The position numbers and the translations under genes were made by a program. This document shows positions 41,669 through 51,189 of a stretch of 64,000 nucleotides of DNA, one piece after another. The DNA lies in NCBI RefSeq assembly GCF_900544955.1, contig NZ_UQXD01000001.1, positions 87,358-151,357 of the forward strand. Direction: 5' to 3'. How positions within the stretch are numbered: position 1 is the first letter of the stretch; every line of letters starts with the position of its first letter. The notes beneath the pieces were generated by a model. That model worked only from the letters and a program-made list of their open reading frames with translations, did no database searches and was not told the origin of the DNA. Origin of the DNA: an uncultured Oscillibacter sp. (GTDB taxonomy: Bacteria > Bacillota > Clostridia > Oscillospirales > Oscillospiraceae).

Positions 41669-43059
41669 TAGATCCCTTTTTCCCCAAAGTACCCCCGGAC
41701 CAGCCGGAACACCACCGGCGAGAGCAGCGCCAGGGAGAGCAGGTTGGGAATGGCCATCAGGCCGTTGCAGGTGTCCGCGATGTTCCACAGCAGCCCCAGG
41801 TCCGCCGTGGCGCCCAGGATGGCCACCAGGGCGTACACCGCCAGAAAGGGCTTCTGGCTGCGGCTGCCGCACAAAAACTCCAGGCAGCGGGTGCCGTACA
41901 GCCCCCAGCCCAGGATGGTGGAGAAGGCAAAGCAGCACATGGCTACCGCCGTCAGCAGGGACACCCAGCCGCCGTAGGAGGCGGTGAAGCCGCTGATGGT
42001 CAGCTCCGCCCCGGCGGCGTCTCCGTACGGAACGGGAACGCCGCTGGCCAGAATCACCAGGGCGGTGAGGGTGCAGATCACGAAGGTGTCTGCAAAAACC
42101 TCAAAGATGCCGAAGAGACCCTGGTGCACGGGGTCGTCGATATCGGAGGAGGCGTGGGCGATGGAGGCGGTGCCCAGGCCCGCCTCGTTGGAGAAGATGC
42201 CCCGGGAGACGCCCCGCTGCATGGCCACGAACATAGAGCCAATGACGCCGCCGGTGAAGGCCGACGGGGTGAAGGCCCCCTGGACGATGGCGCGGAAGAC
42301 GCCGGGCACCCGGCCCAGGTTGAGGAGCACCACGCCTAGGGCCAGCACCACATACAAAAGGGCCATGAAGGGCACCAGGCGCTCCGTCACCCGGCCGATT
42401 CGCTTCACGCCGCCCAGGAGCACTACGCCGATGGCGGCGGCCAGCACCACGCCGATGGCCAGGTTCACCATGGGGAAGCCCTCCTGGGGGGCGGCGCCGA
42501 AGTTGTACAGGGCGGAATTGATGGCGGTGACGATGGTGTTGACCTGGGTGGCGCAGCCGGTGCCGAAGACCGCCAGCACCCCCAGGGCGGAGAAAATCCA
42601 GGCCAGGGGCATCCACCGGCGGCCCAGGCCGTTTTTGATGGAGTACATAGGGCCGCCCACCCAGTCCCCCGCCGGGTTCCGCTCCCGGAAGTGGACGGCC
42701 AGGGTGACCTCGGAGAACTTGGTGCACATGCCGAAGAAGGCGGAGATCCACATCCAGAACACGGCGCCGGGGCCTCCCACGGCGATGGCCCCCGCCACGC
42801 CGGCGATGTTGCCGGTGCCCACGGTGGCGGCCAGGGCGGTGCACACCGCCTGGAAGGGCGTCACCGCCCCCTCTCCCGCCTCGCCGTGGGAGAAGATGCG
42901 GCCCACGGTCTGGCGCATGGCGTAGCCGAACTTGCGCAGCTGGAGGAAGCCGGAGCCCAGGGTCAGATACAGCCCCACGCCCAGAATGAGGGCCATGGCG
43001 GGCACGCCCCACACCAGGTCGTTGAGGGTTTTGTTCACTTCCGTGATGGTCTGGATCAT
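41668..43059 (-). CDS. Sodium:alanine/glycine symporter (AGCS family)
   Basis: A 463-aa inner-membrane carrier with about eleven membrane segments. Family motifs include VPAMALILGVGLYLTLGSGF near the start, GTGNIAGVAGAIAVGGPGA and FSNEAGLGTASIAHA. It imports alanine or glycine with sodium. The ATG at 43059 follows GAAAGGGGAA; the frame is open further upstream through the leader but that is not coding. Expression is probably controlled by the T-box leader. Confidence 0.93.
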   Translation of the reverse strand: MIQTITEVNKTLNDLVWGVPAMALILGVGLYLTLGSGFLQLRKFGYAMRQTVGRIFSHGEAGEGAVTPFQAVCTALAATVGTGNIAGVAGAIAVGGPGAVFWMWISAFFGMCTKFSEVTLAVHFRERNPAGDWVGGPMYSIKNGLGRRWMPLAWIFSALGVLAVFGTGCATQVNTIVTAINSALYNFGAAPQEGFPMVNLAIGVVLAAAIGVVLLGGVKRIGRVTERLVPFMALLYVVLALGVVLLNLGRVPGVFRAIVQGAFTPSAFTGGVIGSMFVAMQRGVSRGIFSNEAGLGTASIAHASSDIDDPVHQGLFGIFEVFADTFVICTLTALVILASGVPVPYGDAAGAELTISGFTASYGGWVSLLTAVAMCCFAFSTILGWGLYGTRCLEFLCGSRSQKPFLAVYALVAILGATADLGLLWNIADTCNGLMAIPNLLSLALLSPVVFRLVRGYFGEKGI

Positions 43060-43089
43060 CGTTGCAGTTCCCCTTTCAAGTAGCGCCTC

Positions 43090-43400
43090 CGGGGACAAAA
43101 AATCCCGTCCCTGACGGCGTGCGTCATAAGGACGAGAGCAGATCTGCTTTCGCGGTACCACCTTAGTTCGCCCTCCCCTCACGGGGACGGCCTCTGCGGG
43201 TCCAGGCGGACCCTCCCGCGGTCATGGGCGGGGACCAGCGCAGCCTACTGGGGGTTGGAAACCCCGTTGGGTGCGCGACTCCGGGACGGCGCAGGCACGT
43301 CTCCCCCTCCGCGCTTGCACCAGACGGCGGCTCTCTTCGCGGGGACGGCGTGCCGGATTTCCCTTCACAGTCTTTGAAATGATTCAATTGAGCCGCCTGC
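43090..43400 (-). promoter_or_regulatory. T-box riboswitch leader of the AGCS gene
   Basis: On the minus strand the leader contains the T-box antiterminator AAGGTGGTACCGCGAAAGC (43163-43145), a stem I-like AGAGAG ... GGTGCAAGCGCGG block near 43330-43300, AGTAGGCTGCG, and a terminator stem CCCGTCCCTGACGG/CCGTC with a T-run near 43100. Such leaders sense uncharged tRNA. I could not place the specifier codon with confidence. The remainder, 43401-43610, shows no gene. Confidence 0.85.
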
Positions 43401-43610
43401 GGCGGATGCGGCGGACCGTGTGTCCGCCGTTGAAAGACTACCAGACTTTCCTGCTTTTGTCAATCCCCTTTTCCTGAAGCCGCTGCCGGCTCTGCGAAAT
43501 GCCATGGGATTTCGGCGGGGCCTCTTGTGAGGTTGGGTCCCGTGTGATAGGATGGATGCAAAAAAGGGCGCCTCCGGCGGAGAAGGCGGACCGAATGTGG
43601 AGAGTACCTG

Positions 43611-44444
43611 ATGATCGCGAAAAAAGACTTACGGACATTCCGGGATGCCTATCGTATTTTGCTTCGTGAAAGCGATTTTGCCTATATCTTGCCGCATCCG
43701 GTGCTGCGGAGGCAAATTTCCAATTATACGGTTACGTTTCCCAACAAAGAGATCATATCGGACAACTATACCGTGATCCCACATGGGAGCGCAACTCTGG
43801 TGTACTCTCAGGATGAAAAGGGGGTGCGCGGCAATCTATTCGGCCCAATCACAAAGCCCTGCATGGTCGGTGGTATGGCAAATCAATGCCAAATGCTTTT
43901 GATTATCGAGTTTCAGCCGGCGGGTTTGTCTGCATATACAGGCATCAGCCAAAAGAGCTTGGCCAACCAGATCATCCCGTTCGAGCTGATCAATCCGCGT
44001 TTGAACCGATTCATTCTAGAGGCACTGGAACGTGCCGCCTCTTTGGATGGATTGATTGCCCTTCTGGACCAGCGATTGTTGGCGGATTTGGCTGTCTCGT
44101 CCCCTTCTGAACTCCAAATGGCCACGGCATTGATGATTGAACGCGCGGGAAACATCTCCTGTAAAGAGCTGTCTGCCGCCGTCTACTATAGCCAGCGGCA
44201 CCTCAACCGCATGTTCGAAAACCATGTGGGCATGAATGCCAAAACGTTCTCCCGCATGGTCCGCATCAACAAGGCAATCCGGCTTATGCAAAATCCGCAG
44301 TGCAGCATTACTTACACCTCCCATGAAACAGCTTTTTACGATATATCCCACTTTATCCACGATTTTCAATCTGTCTGCGGCATGACGCCCCAGGAATATC
44401 GACGCAATATGTCCGATTTTTACAGTGAGATTGCAAAATTTTAG
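43611..44444 (+). CDS. AraC-family transcriptional regulator
   Basis: A 277-aa protein with an N-terminal ligand-type domain and a C-terminal double helix-turn-helix: ELSAAVYYSQRHLNRMFENH, then YTSHETAFYDISHFIHDFQS and CGMTPQEYRRN, the AraC signature. It lies upstream of a VOC-fold gene on the same strand and may regulate it. The effector is unknown. Confidence 0.92.
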   Translation: MIAKKDLRTFRDAYRILLRESDFAYILPHPVLRRQISNYTVTFPNKEIISDNYTVIPHGSATLVYSQDEKGVRGNLFGPITKPCMVGGMANQCQMLLIIEFQPAGLSAYTGISQKSLANQIIPFELINPRLNRFILEALERAASLDGLIALLDQRLLADLAVSSPSELQMATALMIERAGNISCKELSAAVYYSQRHLNRMFENHVGMNAKTFSRMVRINKAIRLMQNPQCSITYTSHETAFYDISHFIHDFQSVCGMTPQEYRRNMSDFYSEIAKF

Positions 44445-44528
44445 CGTATAATAAGACCTGCAATCAAGGAAATCTGAAAGGGCAACTGCCATTTTGGAAA
44501 AACGAAGGAAAAGAGGACAGTGGGCGGC

Positions 44529-44936
44529 ATGAAGTTTAATGAAACAACGATCCGCATTCTGGTGCGGAAGAACTATGGAGAATGCTTTGATTTTTATACG
44601 GAGAAATTGGGACTGGTGGCAGTTTGGGGCGGCCGAAACGGCCCTTACACGTCTTTTGCCGTAAGCAGTGATGCCCCGCCCTGCTTTGCTATTTTTATGG
44701 GGGATGCCGTTTCCATGTTTCAAGGGTATACACAGCCCCTTGGCAGCACCCAGCCCGACACGGTTGTTGCAGTCGTTCCCACCCTTGATTTGGATGGCGA
44801 CTACCGGCGTCTGAAAGACGCGGGCGTCCTGTTTTTGGGCGAGCCCCAACATATTGAGGCGTGGGGGATGCGCTGTACCTATTTCAGAGATCCGGAAGGA
44901 AACCTGTTTGAACTGAACGATGCCAGCGGCGTGTAA
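44529..44936 (+). CDS. VOC-family (glyoxalase/bleomycin-resistance fold) protein
   Basis: A 135-aa single-domain VOC protein: ETTIRILVRKNYGECFDFYT, a middle metal-type strand, and a C-terminal RCTYFRDPEGNLFELND, the family's end motif with its Glu ligand. The ATG at 44529 is preferred over a GTG at 44520 because AGAGGA is correctly spaced. Substrate unknown. Confidence 0.85.
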   Translation: MKFNETTIRILVRKNYGECFDFYTEKLGLVAVWGGRNGPYTSFAVSSDAPPCFAIFMGDAVSMFQGYTQPLGSTQPDTVVAVVPTLDLDGDYRRLKDAGVLFLGEPQHIEAWGMRCTYFRDPEGNLFELNDASGV

Positions 44937-45018
44937 TGGCCGCGCTCACAGGCAAAAGGCGCGTTTGTCGCGTCCCAATCCCCTGGAAGCTCCCTTCCCC
45001 GCGGCGGCAAGCGCTATC

Positions 45019-45049
45019 AAAAACGGACAGCGGTTTTCACCGCTGTCCG
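45019..45049 (-). terminator. Terminator after ligA
   Basis: The stem CGGACAGCGG / CCGCTGTCCG (45024-45049) is followed on the minus strand by TTTTT. Confidence 0.75.
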
Positions 45050-45056
45050 CTTTCCG

Positions 45057-47033
45057 TTATTCCAGCATCCGGGCAAAGTCGTCCTCCGTGAGAATGGGGA
45101 TTTCCAGCTCCTGGGCCTTTTTCAGCTTGCTGCCGGCGGCCTCCCCCGCCACCACGTAGGTGGTGCGCTTGGAGACGGACCCGGCAGCCTTGCCCCCCCG
45201 CTCCTCGATGAGGGCCTGGGCGGCCTTCCGGTCAAAGCGGGTCAGGGTTCCGGTGAGGACAAAGGTCATTCCGGCAAAACGGTCGTCCACCAGCTGGGCG
45301 GTGCTCTCCAGATTCACCCCGGCGGCCCGGAGCCGGGCGATCAGGTCCCGAGACTGGGGCTGGGCCAGGTAGTCCACAATGCACTGGGCGGTGACGGCCC
45401 CCACGTCGTTGATCTCCGTCAGCTCCTCCACCGTGGCGGCGTCCAGGGCGTCCAGGGTCTTGAAATGGCTGGAGAGGACCTTGGCCGCCTTCTCCCCCAC
45501 CTGCCGGATACCCAGGCCGTAGAGCAGCCGGGAGAGGTCGTTGCCCTTGGACTTCTCGATGGCCCGGATCAGGTTCTCCGCCGACTTCTCCCCCATCCGG
45601 TCCAGCTTGGAAATCTCCTCAGCCCGGAGGCTGTAAAGGTCTGCGGCATTGCGGACCAGGCCATTCTCCACCAGCTGCTGCACCACGGCGGGACCGCAGC
45701 CGTCGATGTCCATGGCGTCCCGGCTGGCGAAGTGGGTGAGGTTGCGCAGCAGCTGGGCGGGGCACTCCGCCCCGGTGCACCGCAGGGCGGCGCCGTCCTC
45801 GTCCCGGACCACCGGGGCGCCGCACACCGGGCAGGCCTCCGGCAGGGTGTAAGGCGCCGTGCCCTCCGGCCGCCGGTCCCGGACCACCTCCACCACCTCC
45901 GGAATGATCTCCCCAGCCTTCTGCACAATCACGGTGTCCCCCACCCGGATGTCCTTTTCCGTGATGAAGTCCTGGTTGTGGAGGGTGGCGCTGGTGACGG
46001 TGGTGCCCGCCAGGCGGACGGGGGTCAACACCGCCTTGGGGGTCAGCACGCCGGTGCGGCCCACCTGTACCACGATGTCCAGCACCTGGGAGGGCTTCTT
46101 CTCCGGCGGGTACTTGAAGGCCACCGCCCACTTGGGGAACTTGGCGGTGCTGCCCAGGGCGGTGCGGTCTGACAGGGAGTTGACCTTTACAACCGCGCCG
46201 TCGATGTCAAAGGGGTAGTCCAGCCGCTCGTCGTTGATCCGGCGAATCTCCTCCCAGAGCGCCTCCGCCCCGGAGAGGGTCTTGTAGGGGATGACCTTGA
46301 ACCGCTGATCGGCCAGGTACTCCAGCGTCTCGGCGTGGGTGCGAAAATCCCGGCCCTCCGCCAGCTGCAGGTTAAAAATCTGGATGTCCAGCCGCCGCTC
46401 CGCGCAGATTTTGGGGTCCAGCTGCCGCAGGCTGCCTGCGGCGGCATTCCGGGGATTTGCCATCAGGGGCTTGCCCTGTACCTCCCGCTGGGCGTTCAGC
46501 TCCTCGAACACGGACCGGGCCATGTAGACCTCCCCCCGGACGATCAGCCGGGACAGCTTCTCCGGCAGGGTCATGGGGATGGAGCGGACGGTCTTCAGAT
46601 TCTCCGTCACGTCCTCCCCCACCCGGCCGTCTCCCCGGGTGGCGCCCCGGACGAAGGCGCCGTCCCGGTATTCCAGCGCCACGGACAATCCGTCCACCTT
46701 GGGCTCCACGGAATACGCCGCCTCCGCTCCCAGGGCCTCCTCCATCCGCTGGCAGAACTCCACCGTCTCCTCTTGGCTGAACACGTCCTGCAAGCTCTCC
46801 AGCGGCACCTCATGGGTGTAAGGCGAAAATCCTTGCAAGGTCTTGCCGCCGATGCGCTGGGTGGGGGAATCCGGGGTGATCTCCTCCGGATGGGCCGCCT
46901 CCAGCTCCTCCAGCTCCCGGTTCAGCATGTCGTATTCGTAATCGCTCATGGTGGGGTCATCCAGCACGTAGTAGCGGTAGCCGTTTTCGTTCAGCACGTC
47001 CCGCAGCTCCTGGATTCTCTTGCGGTAATCCAT
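45057..47033 (-). CDS. ligA: NAD-dependent DNA ligase
   Basis: Seals nicks in replication and repair. 658 aa: adenylation domain with catalytic Lys112 in EPKVDGLS, OB fold, zinc finger (CPVC ... CTGAECP), helix-hairpin-helix repeats and a C-terminal BRCT domain (FAGMTFVLTGTLTRFDRKAA). It starts 17 nt after the yunB stop, so the two are probably co-transcribed. Confidence 0.97.
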   Translation of the reverse strand: MDYRKRIQELRDVLNENGYRYYVLDDPTMSDYEYDMLNRELEELEAAHPEEITPDSPTQRIGGKTLQGFSPYTHEVPLESLQDVFSQEETVEFCQRMEEALGAEAAYSVEPKVDGLSVALEYRDGAFVRGATRGDGRVGEDVTENLKTVRSIPMTLPEKLSRLIVRGEVYMARSVFEELNAQREVQGKPLMANPRNAAAGSLRQLDPKICAERRLDIQIFNLQLAEGRDFRTHAETLEYLADQRFKVIPYKTLSGAEALWEEIRRINDERLDYPFDIDGAVVKVNSLSDRTALGSTAKFPKWAVAFKYPPEKKPSQVLDIVVQVGRTGVLTPKAVLTPVRLAGTTVTSATLHNQDFITEKDIRVGDTVIVQKAGEIIPEVVEVVRDRRPEGTAPYTLPEACPVCGAPVVRDEDGAALRCTGAECPAQLLRNLTHFASRDAMDIDGCGPAVVQQLVENGLVRNAADLYSLRAEEISKLDRMGEKSAENLIRAIEKSKGNDLSRLLYGLGIRQVGEKAAKVLSSHFKTLDALDAATVEELTEINDVGAVTAQCIVDYLAQPQSRDLIARLRAAGVNLESTAQLVDDRFAGMTFVLTGTLTRFDRKAAQALIEERGGKAAGSVSKRTTYVVAGEAAGSKLKKAQELEIPILTEDDFARMLE

Positions 47034-47050
47034 TGGGGTCCTCCCGTTCG

Positions 47051-47752
47051 TTATCTGTTCAGAATGTAATCCTTCATATCCTCTTCGTAGGTGCCCGGCG
47101 TGGTGGAGAAATAGGTGTACGTCTCCGGCACGGAGCCCACGATAATGGTCTCCGCCACGGTGAAGGTGTTGGAGACCTTGGTGGCGGTGGCAAAGCCCGG
47201 CAGCAGGATGCTGACGTAGACATCAATGTTCAGCACGATCTGGTGCTTGGTCTGGTTGATTCCCGCGGAGGAGAAGGTGTTCTCAAACCGGGCCGAGGAG
47301 GACCCCACGGACTCCATCCGCACGGAGATGCGGGGCCCCCGGCCCGCCAGCAGCGCCGTGCCGCTGAGGGTGCCGATAGGGATGGACAGCTCCCGGGCGG
47401 AGACCTGGTCCACCCGGGTCAAAATGATGTCCAGAATCGACGATTGCAGCCGGTTGAAGGCGGCCATGTTGCTGTGGACCGCCGTGACGCGGCCCTCGGT
47501 GTCCTTTTCAAAGGAGATCAGGCTCTCGTACCGAATGGCCCCGTCCTCGATGGCCTCCGCCACCGCCTCGGAGACAATGCGGTTCACCGTGTTGGACACC
47601 CGGGTGGTGGCCAGGCTCTCCAGCAGGGGTCGCAGCTGGGCCGTGGCGAAGAACACCGCCCACAGCGCCAGCACCGCGGTCAAAAACGCCAGCGCCCGCA
47701 GCACCGCACGGCGGTCCCACTGCCGCCGGTAGTAGAAAAAACCGTTTCTCAT
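47051..47752 (-). CDS. yunB: Sporulation protein YunB
   Basis: A 233-aa protein with one N-terminal membrane segment (about 20-40) and a YunB-type body: ATTRVSNTVNRIVSEAV, the SNMAAFNRLQSSI segment, PIGTLSGTALLAGRGP and a terminal VPETYTYF. YunB is a conserved sporulation protein of unclear biochemical role in endospore formers. Confidence 0.9.
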   Translation of the reverse strand: MRNGFFYYRRQWDRRAVLRALAFLTAVLALWAVFFATAQLRPLLESLATTRVSNTVNRIVSEAVAEAIEDGAIRYESLISFEKDTEGRVTAVHSNMAAFNRLQSSILDIILTRVDQVSARELSIPIGTLSGTALLAGRGPRISVRMESVGSSSARFENTFSSAGINQTKHQIVLNIDVYVSILLPGFATATKVSNTFTVAETIIVGSVPETYTYFSTTPGTYEEDMKDYILNR

Positions 47753-47960
47753 GGCCCCGCCCCCTTCCCGCTATCCTATGCGGCGGGGGCATGGCCCTAG
47801 TATGCCCGGTTCCCAGGGAATCCGGCGGGCGGTGCGTCCGGCAGCGCGGAACTCCCGCCGGAAGACCGGCGGCAAGGCTACGCAAGGCATTTCCCTTGAT
47901 ACCAGTTGATACAACATGGCCGGAAGCGTTTTTGGTCCGCCCGGCGGCCCCTCTGCTGGC

Positions 47961-49337
47961 TCACTCCAGGGCGTTTACCAGGTCCTTGAAGACCTTTCCT
48001 CGCTCCATGAAGTTGGCAAAGCGGTCGAAGGAGGTGCTGGCGGGGGACAGCAGCACCACGTCCCCCTCTCCGGTCCGGCGCCGGGCCAGGTCCACCGCCT
48101 CCGGGTAGCTGGCGACCTCCACGATCTCCAGCCCCCGGTAGTTGGGGGCCTGCTCCACTGCCCGGCGGATCACCCCGGCGGTGGCGCCGCAGAGAATCAG
48201 CAGCTTCACATGGTCGTTCACCACGGGGCCCAGGCTGTCGTAGGGCACGCCCTTGTCCTTGCCACCGGCAAGGAGGACCACCTTCTCCTGGAAGGCGTTC
48301 AGCCCGGCGATGGTGCGGCTGGGGCTGGAGGCGATGGAGTCGTTGTACCACCGGACGCCCCGGAGGGTCCGCACCAGCTCGATCCGGTGCTCCACCCCGC
48401 CGAAGCTCCGGGCGAAGTTCCGGATGTACGCGTCGGGCACCAGGCCGTCCACGGCGGCGATGGCCGCCAGGTAGTTCTCCACGTTGTGGACCCCGGGGAG
48501 CATGATGTCGCCGGTGTCCATCACCACCCGCTCCGCTTCCCCGCAGCGGGCCACCACGGCGGTGCCCCGGAGGAACACGCCGTCCGGAACCTCCCGCTGC
48601 CGGGAGAAGAGGCGCACCCGGCCCGGGGCCTTTCCGGAGAGGGCCAGGGTGTCCGGATTGTCGGCGTTGAACACGGCAATATCCTGTGCGGACTGATGTG
48701 TAAAAATATTTTCCTTTGCAGAGCAATACTCCGCATAGTCCCGGTGGACGTCCAGGTGGTTGGGGGCGAGGTTGGTCATGACGGCGATGTGAGGGCTGCG
48801 GTCCATGGTCATCAGCTGGAAGGAGCTCAGCTCCAGCACCGCCAGGTCCTCCGGTCCCATCTCCCCGGCCTCCGCCAGCAGGGGGTGGCCGATGTTGCCC
48901 CCCAGGTGGACGGTACGGCCGCTCCGCCGCAGCAGTTCTGTGATGATGGTAGTGGTGGTGGTTTTCCCGTCGCTGCCGGTGACGGCCAGCAGCGGGCAGG
49001 GGCACACCTGGAAAAAGACCTCCATCTCGCTGGTGAGGACGGCGCCCCGGGCAACGGCGGCCGCCAGCTGGGGCAGGTCCGGCCGCATGCCGGGGGTGCG
49101 GAAGATCACGTCCTCCTCCAGCCCCTCCAGGTAGTCCTCCCCCAGCCGCAGCCTGGCGCCCAGGGCCTCCAGCTCCTCCGCCAGGGGGCCCAGGTCCTCC
49201 CGGCACTTTTTGTCGCAGGCAGTCACCGCCACACCCCGCTCCAGCAGCAGACGGATCAGCGGCCGGTTGGACACGCCGATGCCGATGACGGCCACGGTCT
49301 TGTGCCGCAGCGACGCCAGATACTCCTCAAATTTCAC
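47961..49337 (-). CDS. murD: UDP-N-acetylmuramoylalanine--D-glutamate ligase
   Basis: Adds D-glutamate to the peptidoglycan precursor. 458 aa with an N-terminal nucleotide-binding segment, the Mur ligase ATP loop TGSDGKTTTTTI, APNHLDVH, and HRIELVRTLRGVRWYNDSIA. Single gene here, away from the usual dcw cluster. Confidence 0.96.
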   Translation of the reverse strand: MKFEEYLASLRHKTVAVIGIGVSNRPLIRLLLERGVAVTACDKKCREDLGPLAEELEALGARLRLGEDYLEGLEEDVIFRTPGMRPDLPQLAAAVARGAVLTSEMEVFFQVCPCPLLAVTGSDGKTTTTTIITELLRRSGRTVHLGGNIGHPLLAEAGEMGPEDLAVLELSSFQLMTMDRSPHIAVMTNLAPNHLDVHRDYAEYCSAKENIFTHQSAQDIAVFNADNPDTLALSGKAPGRVRLFSRQREVPDGVFLRGTAVVARCGEAERVVMDTGDIMLPGVHNVENYLAAIAAVDGLVPDAYIRNFARSFGGVEHRIELVRTLRGVRWYNDSIASSPSRTIAGLNAFQEKVVLLAGGKDKGVPYDSLGPVVNDHVKLLILCGATAGVIRRAVEQAPNYRGLEIVEVASYPEAVDLARRRTGEGDVVLLSPASTSFDRFANFMERGKVFKDLVNALE

Positions 49338-49497
49338 GGAAATCGCTCCTTATGTGAGCGGCCCCAGGCGGGCCGCCCGTTTTTGCATACTTAATTATTA
49401 TACCGCAAACCTCCCGGGATTACAACGCGGCGCCGAAATTTTGCCACCTCGCCGGAGGGCCGCCTGCAAGAGGCGGCAGCGGCCTCCCCGCGCCCAT

Positions 49498-49743
49498 TCA
49501 ATCGGAATCTGCGGCGGCTTGGTCAGCCTCCAGCTGCTTTCCCTTGCATGCGTGGGCAAAGGTGCAGACGAAAAAGCAGATGCAAATAACGGCAGAAAGC
49601 GCAAGGAACGCGCTGCAATCCCGCAGCACCTGCCGTCCATTTTTTTGCGTGATGCTCTTGAGAATGCGGTTGATACAGTGCCAGTCAACCGGCAGCAGCG
49701 CCACCGCGACTGCCAACAGGCCAACGGTTCATCTCACAGACAT
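49498..49743 (-). pseudogene. Small membrane protein with TGA at codon 5, or TTG-started ORF
   Basis: An ATG at 49743 with GAGGGGAG before it reads MSVR, then TGA, then TVGLLAVAVALLPVDW ... LSAVICICFFVCTFAHA, two hydrophobic segments. TGG to TGA could have inactivated it, or translation starts at TTG 49716 (72 aa). No family recognised. Confidence 0.4.
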
Positions 49744-49880
49744 GGTTCTCCCCTCTATGGGGGAAAACGCCCCCCTGTCGGTTTCACTTGCAGGTTTCAT
49801 CTTATCATATGGGAGGGCGGCCCACAACGGGGAATTTTCTCTCGTTGACAACGGGGCGAGTTTCCTGTAAAATAAACACC

Positions 49881-50252
49881 GCGAGAAAAACAGACAGTCG
49901 CGTGGGCAGGCCGAAAGGCCGTCCATGAGGAAAGTCCGGGCTCCACAGGGCAAGGATAACGGGTAACGCCCGCCGAAGGCGACTTCAGGAAAAGTGCAAC
50001 AGAGATATACCGCCTCCTGTCCCGTCAGGGACCCTGCTCTCGGCAGGGGGAGGTAAGGGTGGAAAGGTGCGGTAAGAGCGCACCCGGCGGCTCGAGAGTG
50101 TCCGCCGCTGTAAACTCTATCCGGAGCAACACCGTGGTTTGGAAGCATCAGGCCGGCCCGGCCGCTTCCCAGAGGTGGCTTGAGCGCTCTGGCAACAGGG
50201 CGCCTAGATAGATGACTGTCAAATACAGAACCCGGCTTACAGTTTTTCTCGC
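49881..50252 (+). ncRNA. rnpB: RNase P RNA (bacterial class A)
   Basis: Catalytic RNA that matures the 5' ends of tRNAs. The P4 strands are clear: GAGGAAAGTCCGGGCTCC near 49928 and ACAGAACCCGGCTTAC near 50225. The P1 stem pairs GCGAGAAAAAC (49881-49891) with GTTTTTCTCGC at the 3' end. The central GGTAAGAGCGCACC and GGTGGCTTGAG blocks also match the family. Confidence 0.97.
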
Positions 50253-50264
50253 AGTTAGGATACG

Positions 50265-50298
50265 GCCCCTTCCGCGTGATCCGCGGAAGGGGCTTTTT
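50265..50298 (+). terminator. Terminator of rnpB
   Basis: The stem GCCCCTTCCGCG / CGCGGAAGGGGC is followed by TTTTT. Confidence 0.85.
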
Positions 50299-50378
50299 CT
50301 CAGTCCTCCGCCAGGGCGGCCGCCGCCTCCCGGTGGGGATAGACGTCCACCCCGGGGGCGCAGACGTCCCAAAGATCA

Positions 50379-50398
50379 AACAAAACTTAACTTTTGTT
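50379..50398. promoter_or_regulatory. AACAAAA-N6-TTTTGTT palindrome, second copy
   Basis: The same half-sites and 6-bp spacing as the core of the palindrome at 10954-10973. It lies between the 3' ends of rnpB and yebC. Confidence 0.4.
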
Positions 50399-50404
50399 CA
50401 ATTT

Positions 50405-50441
50405 TGGAGAAAAAAAGAGGAACGGCCTTGGGCCGTTCCTC
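50405..50441 (-). terminator. Terminator of the trmK-nif3-yebC unit
   Basis: The stem GGAACGGCC / GGCCGTTCC is followed on the minus strand by a long T-rich run. Confidence 0.85.
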
Positions 50442-50452
50442 CGGTGTGCAAG

Positions 50453-51187
50453 TCAGTTGTTGTCCCAGTTGTGCCAGACGTTCTGGACGTCGTCGTTGTC
50501 CTCCAGCATGTCGATGAGCTTCTCCATGTTCTTCACATCCCCCTCATCGGAGAGGGCGATGTAGTTCTGGGGGACCATCTCGATGTCGGCGTTGACGAAG
50601 CTGTACCCCTTCCCCTCCAGGGCCTTCACCACGTCGTTGAAGGCGTCGGGGTCGGTGGTGATCTCCAGGGCGTCGCCGTCGGCCTCAAAGTCGGCGGCGC
50701 CGGCCTCCAGCGCGTCCATCATCACCGTGTCCTCCTCCAGCTCCCCGTCGGAGTTGTCGATGACGATGACGCCCTTCTTGTCGAAGGACCAGCTGACGCA
50801 GCCGGGGGCGCCCATGTTGCCGTTGCACTTGTCGAAGGCGTGGCGGACCTCCGGCGCGGTGCGCTGGCGGTTGTCCGTCAGGGCCTCCACGATGACGGCC
50901 ACGCCGCCGGGGCCGTAGCCCTCGTAAGTAACGGCCTCGTAGTTGTCGGCGTTCCCGGAGCCCAGGGCCTTGTCGATGGTGCGCTTGATGTTGTCGTTGG
51001 GCATGTTGACGGCCTTGGCCTTGGCAATGACGGTGGCCAGACGGGAGTTGTTGTTGGGGTCGCCGGAGCCGCCCTCCTTCACCGCCACGATGATCTCCCG
51101 GGCGATCTTGGTGAACGCGGCGGAGCGCTTGGCGTCGGCCGCGCCCTTGGTCTTTTGGATGTTATGCCATTTCGAATGTCCAGACAT
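50453..51187 (-). CDS. yebC: YebC/PmpR-family protein
   Basis: A 244-aa member of the YebC family, starting MSGHSKWHNIQKTKGAADAK with the conserved FTKIAREI and GYGPGGVAVIVE blocks. Family members act as transcription regulators or, as recently shown for some, assist translation of proline stretches. It follows nif3 by 2 nt. Confidence 0.95.
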   Translation of the reverse strand: MSGHSKWHNIQKTKGAADAKRSAAFTKIAREIIVAVKEGGSGDPNNNSRLATVIAKAKAVNMPNDNIKRTIDKALGSGNADNYEAVTYEGYGPGGVAVIVEALTDNRQRTAPEVRHAFDKCNGNMGAPGCVSWSFDKKGVIVIDNSDGELEEDTVMMDALEAGAADFEADGDALEITTDPDAFNDVVKALEGKGYSFVNADIEMVPQNYIALSDEGDVKNMEKLIDMLEDNDDVQNVWHNWDNN

Positions 51188-51189
51188 AG

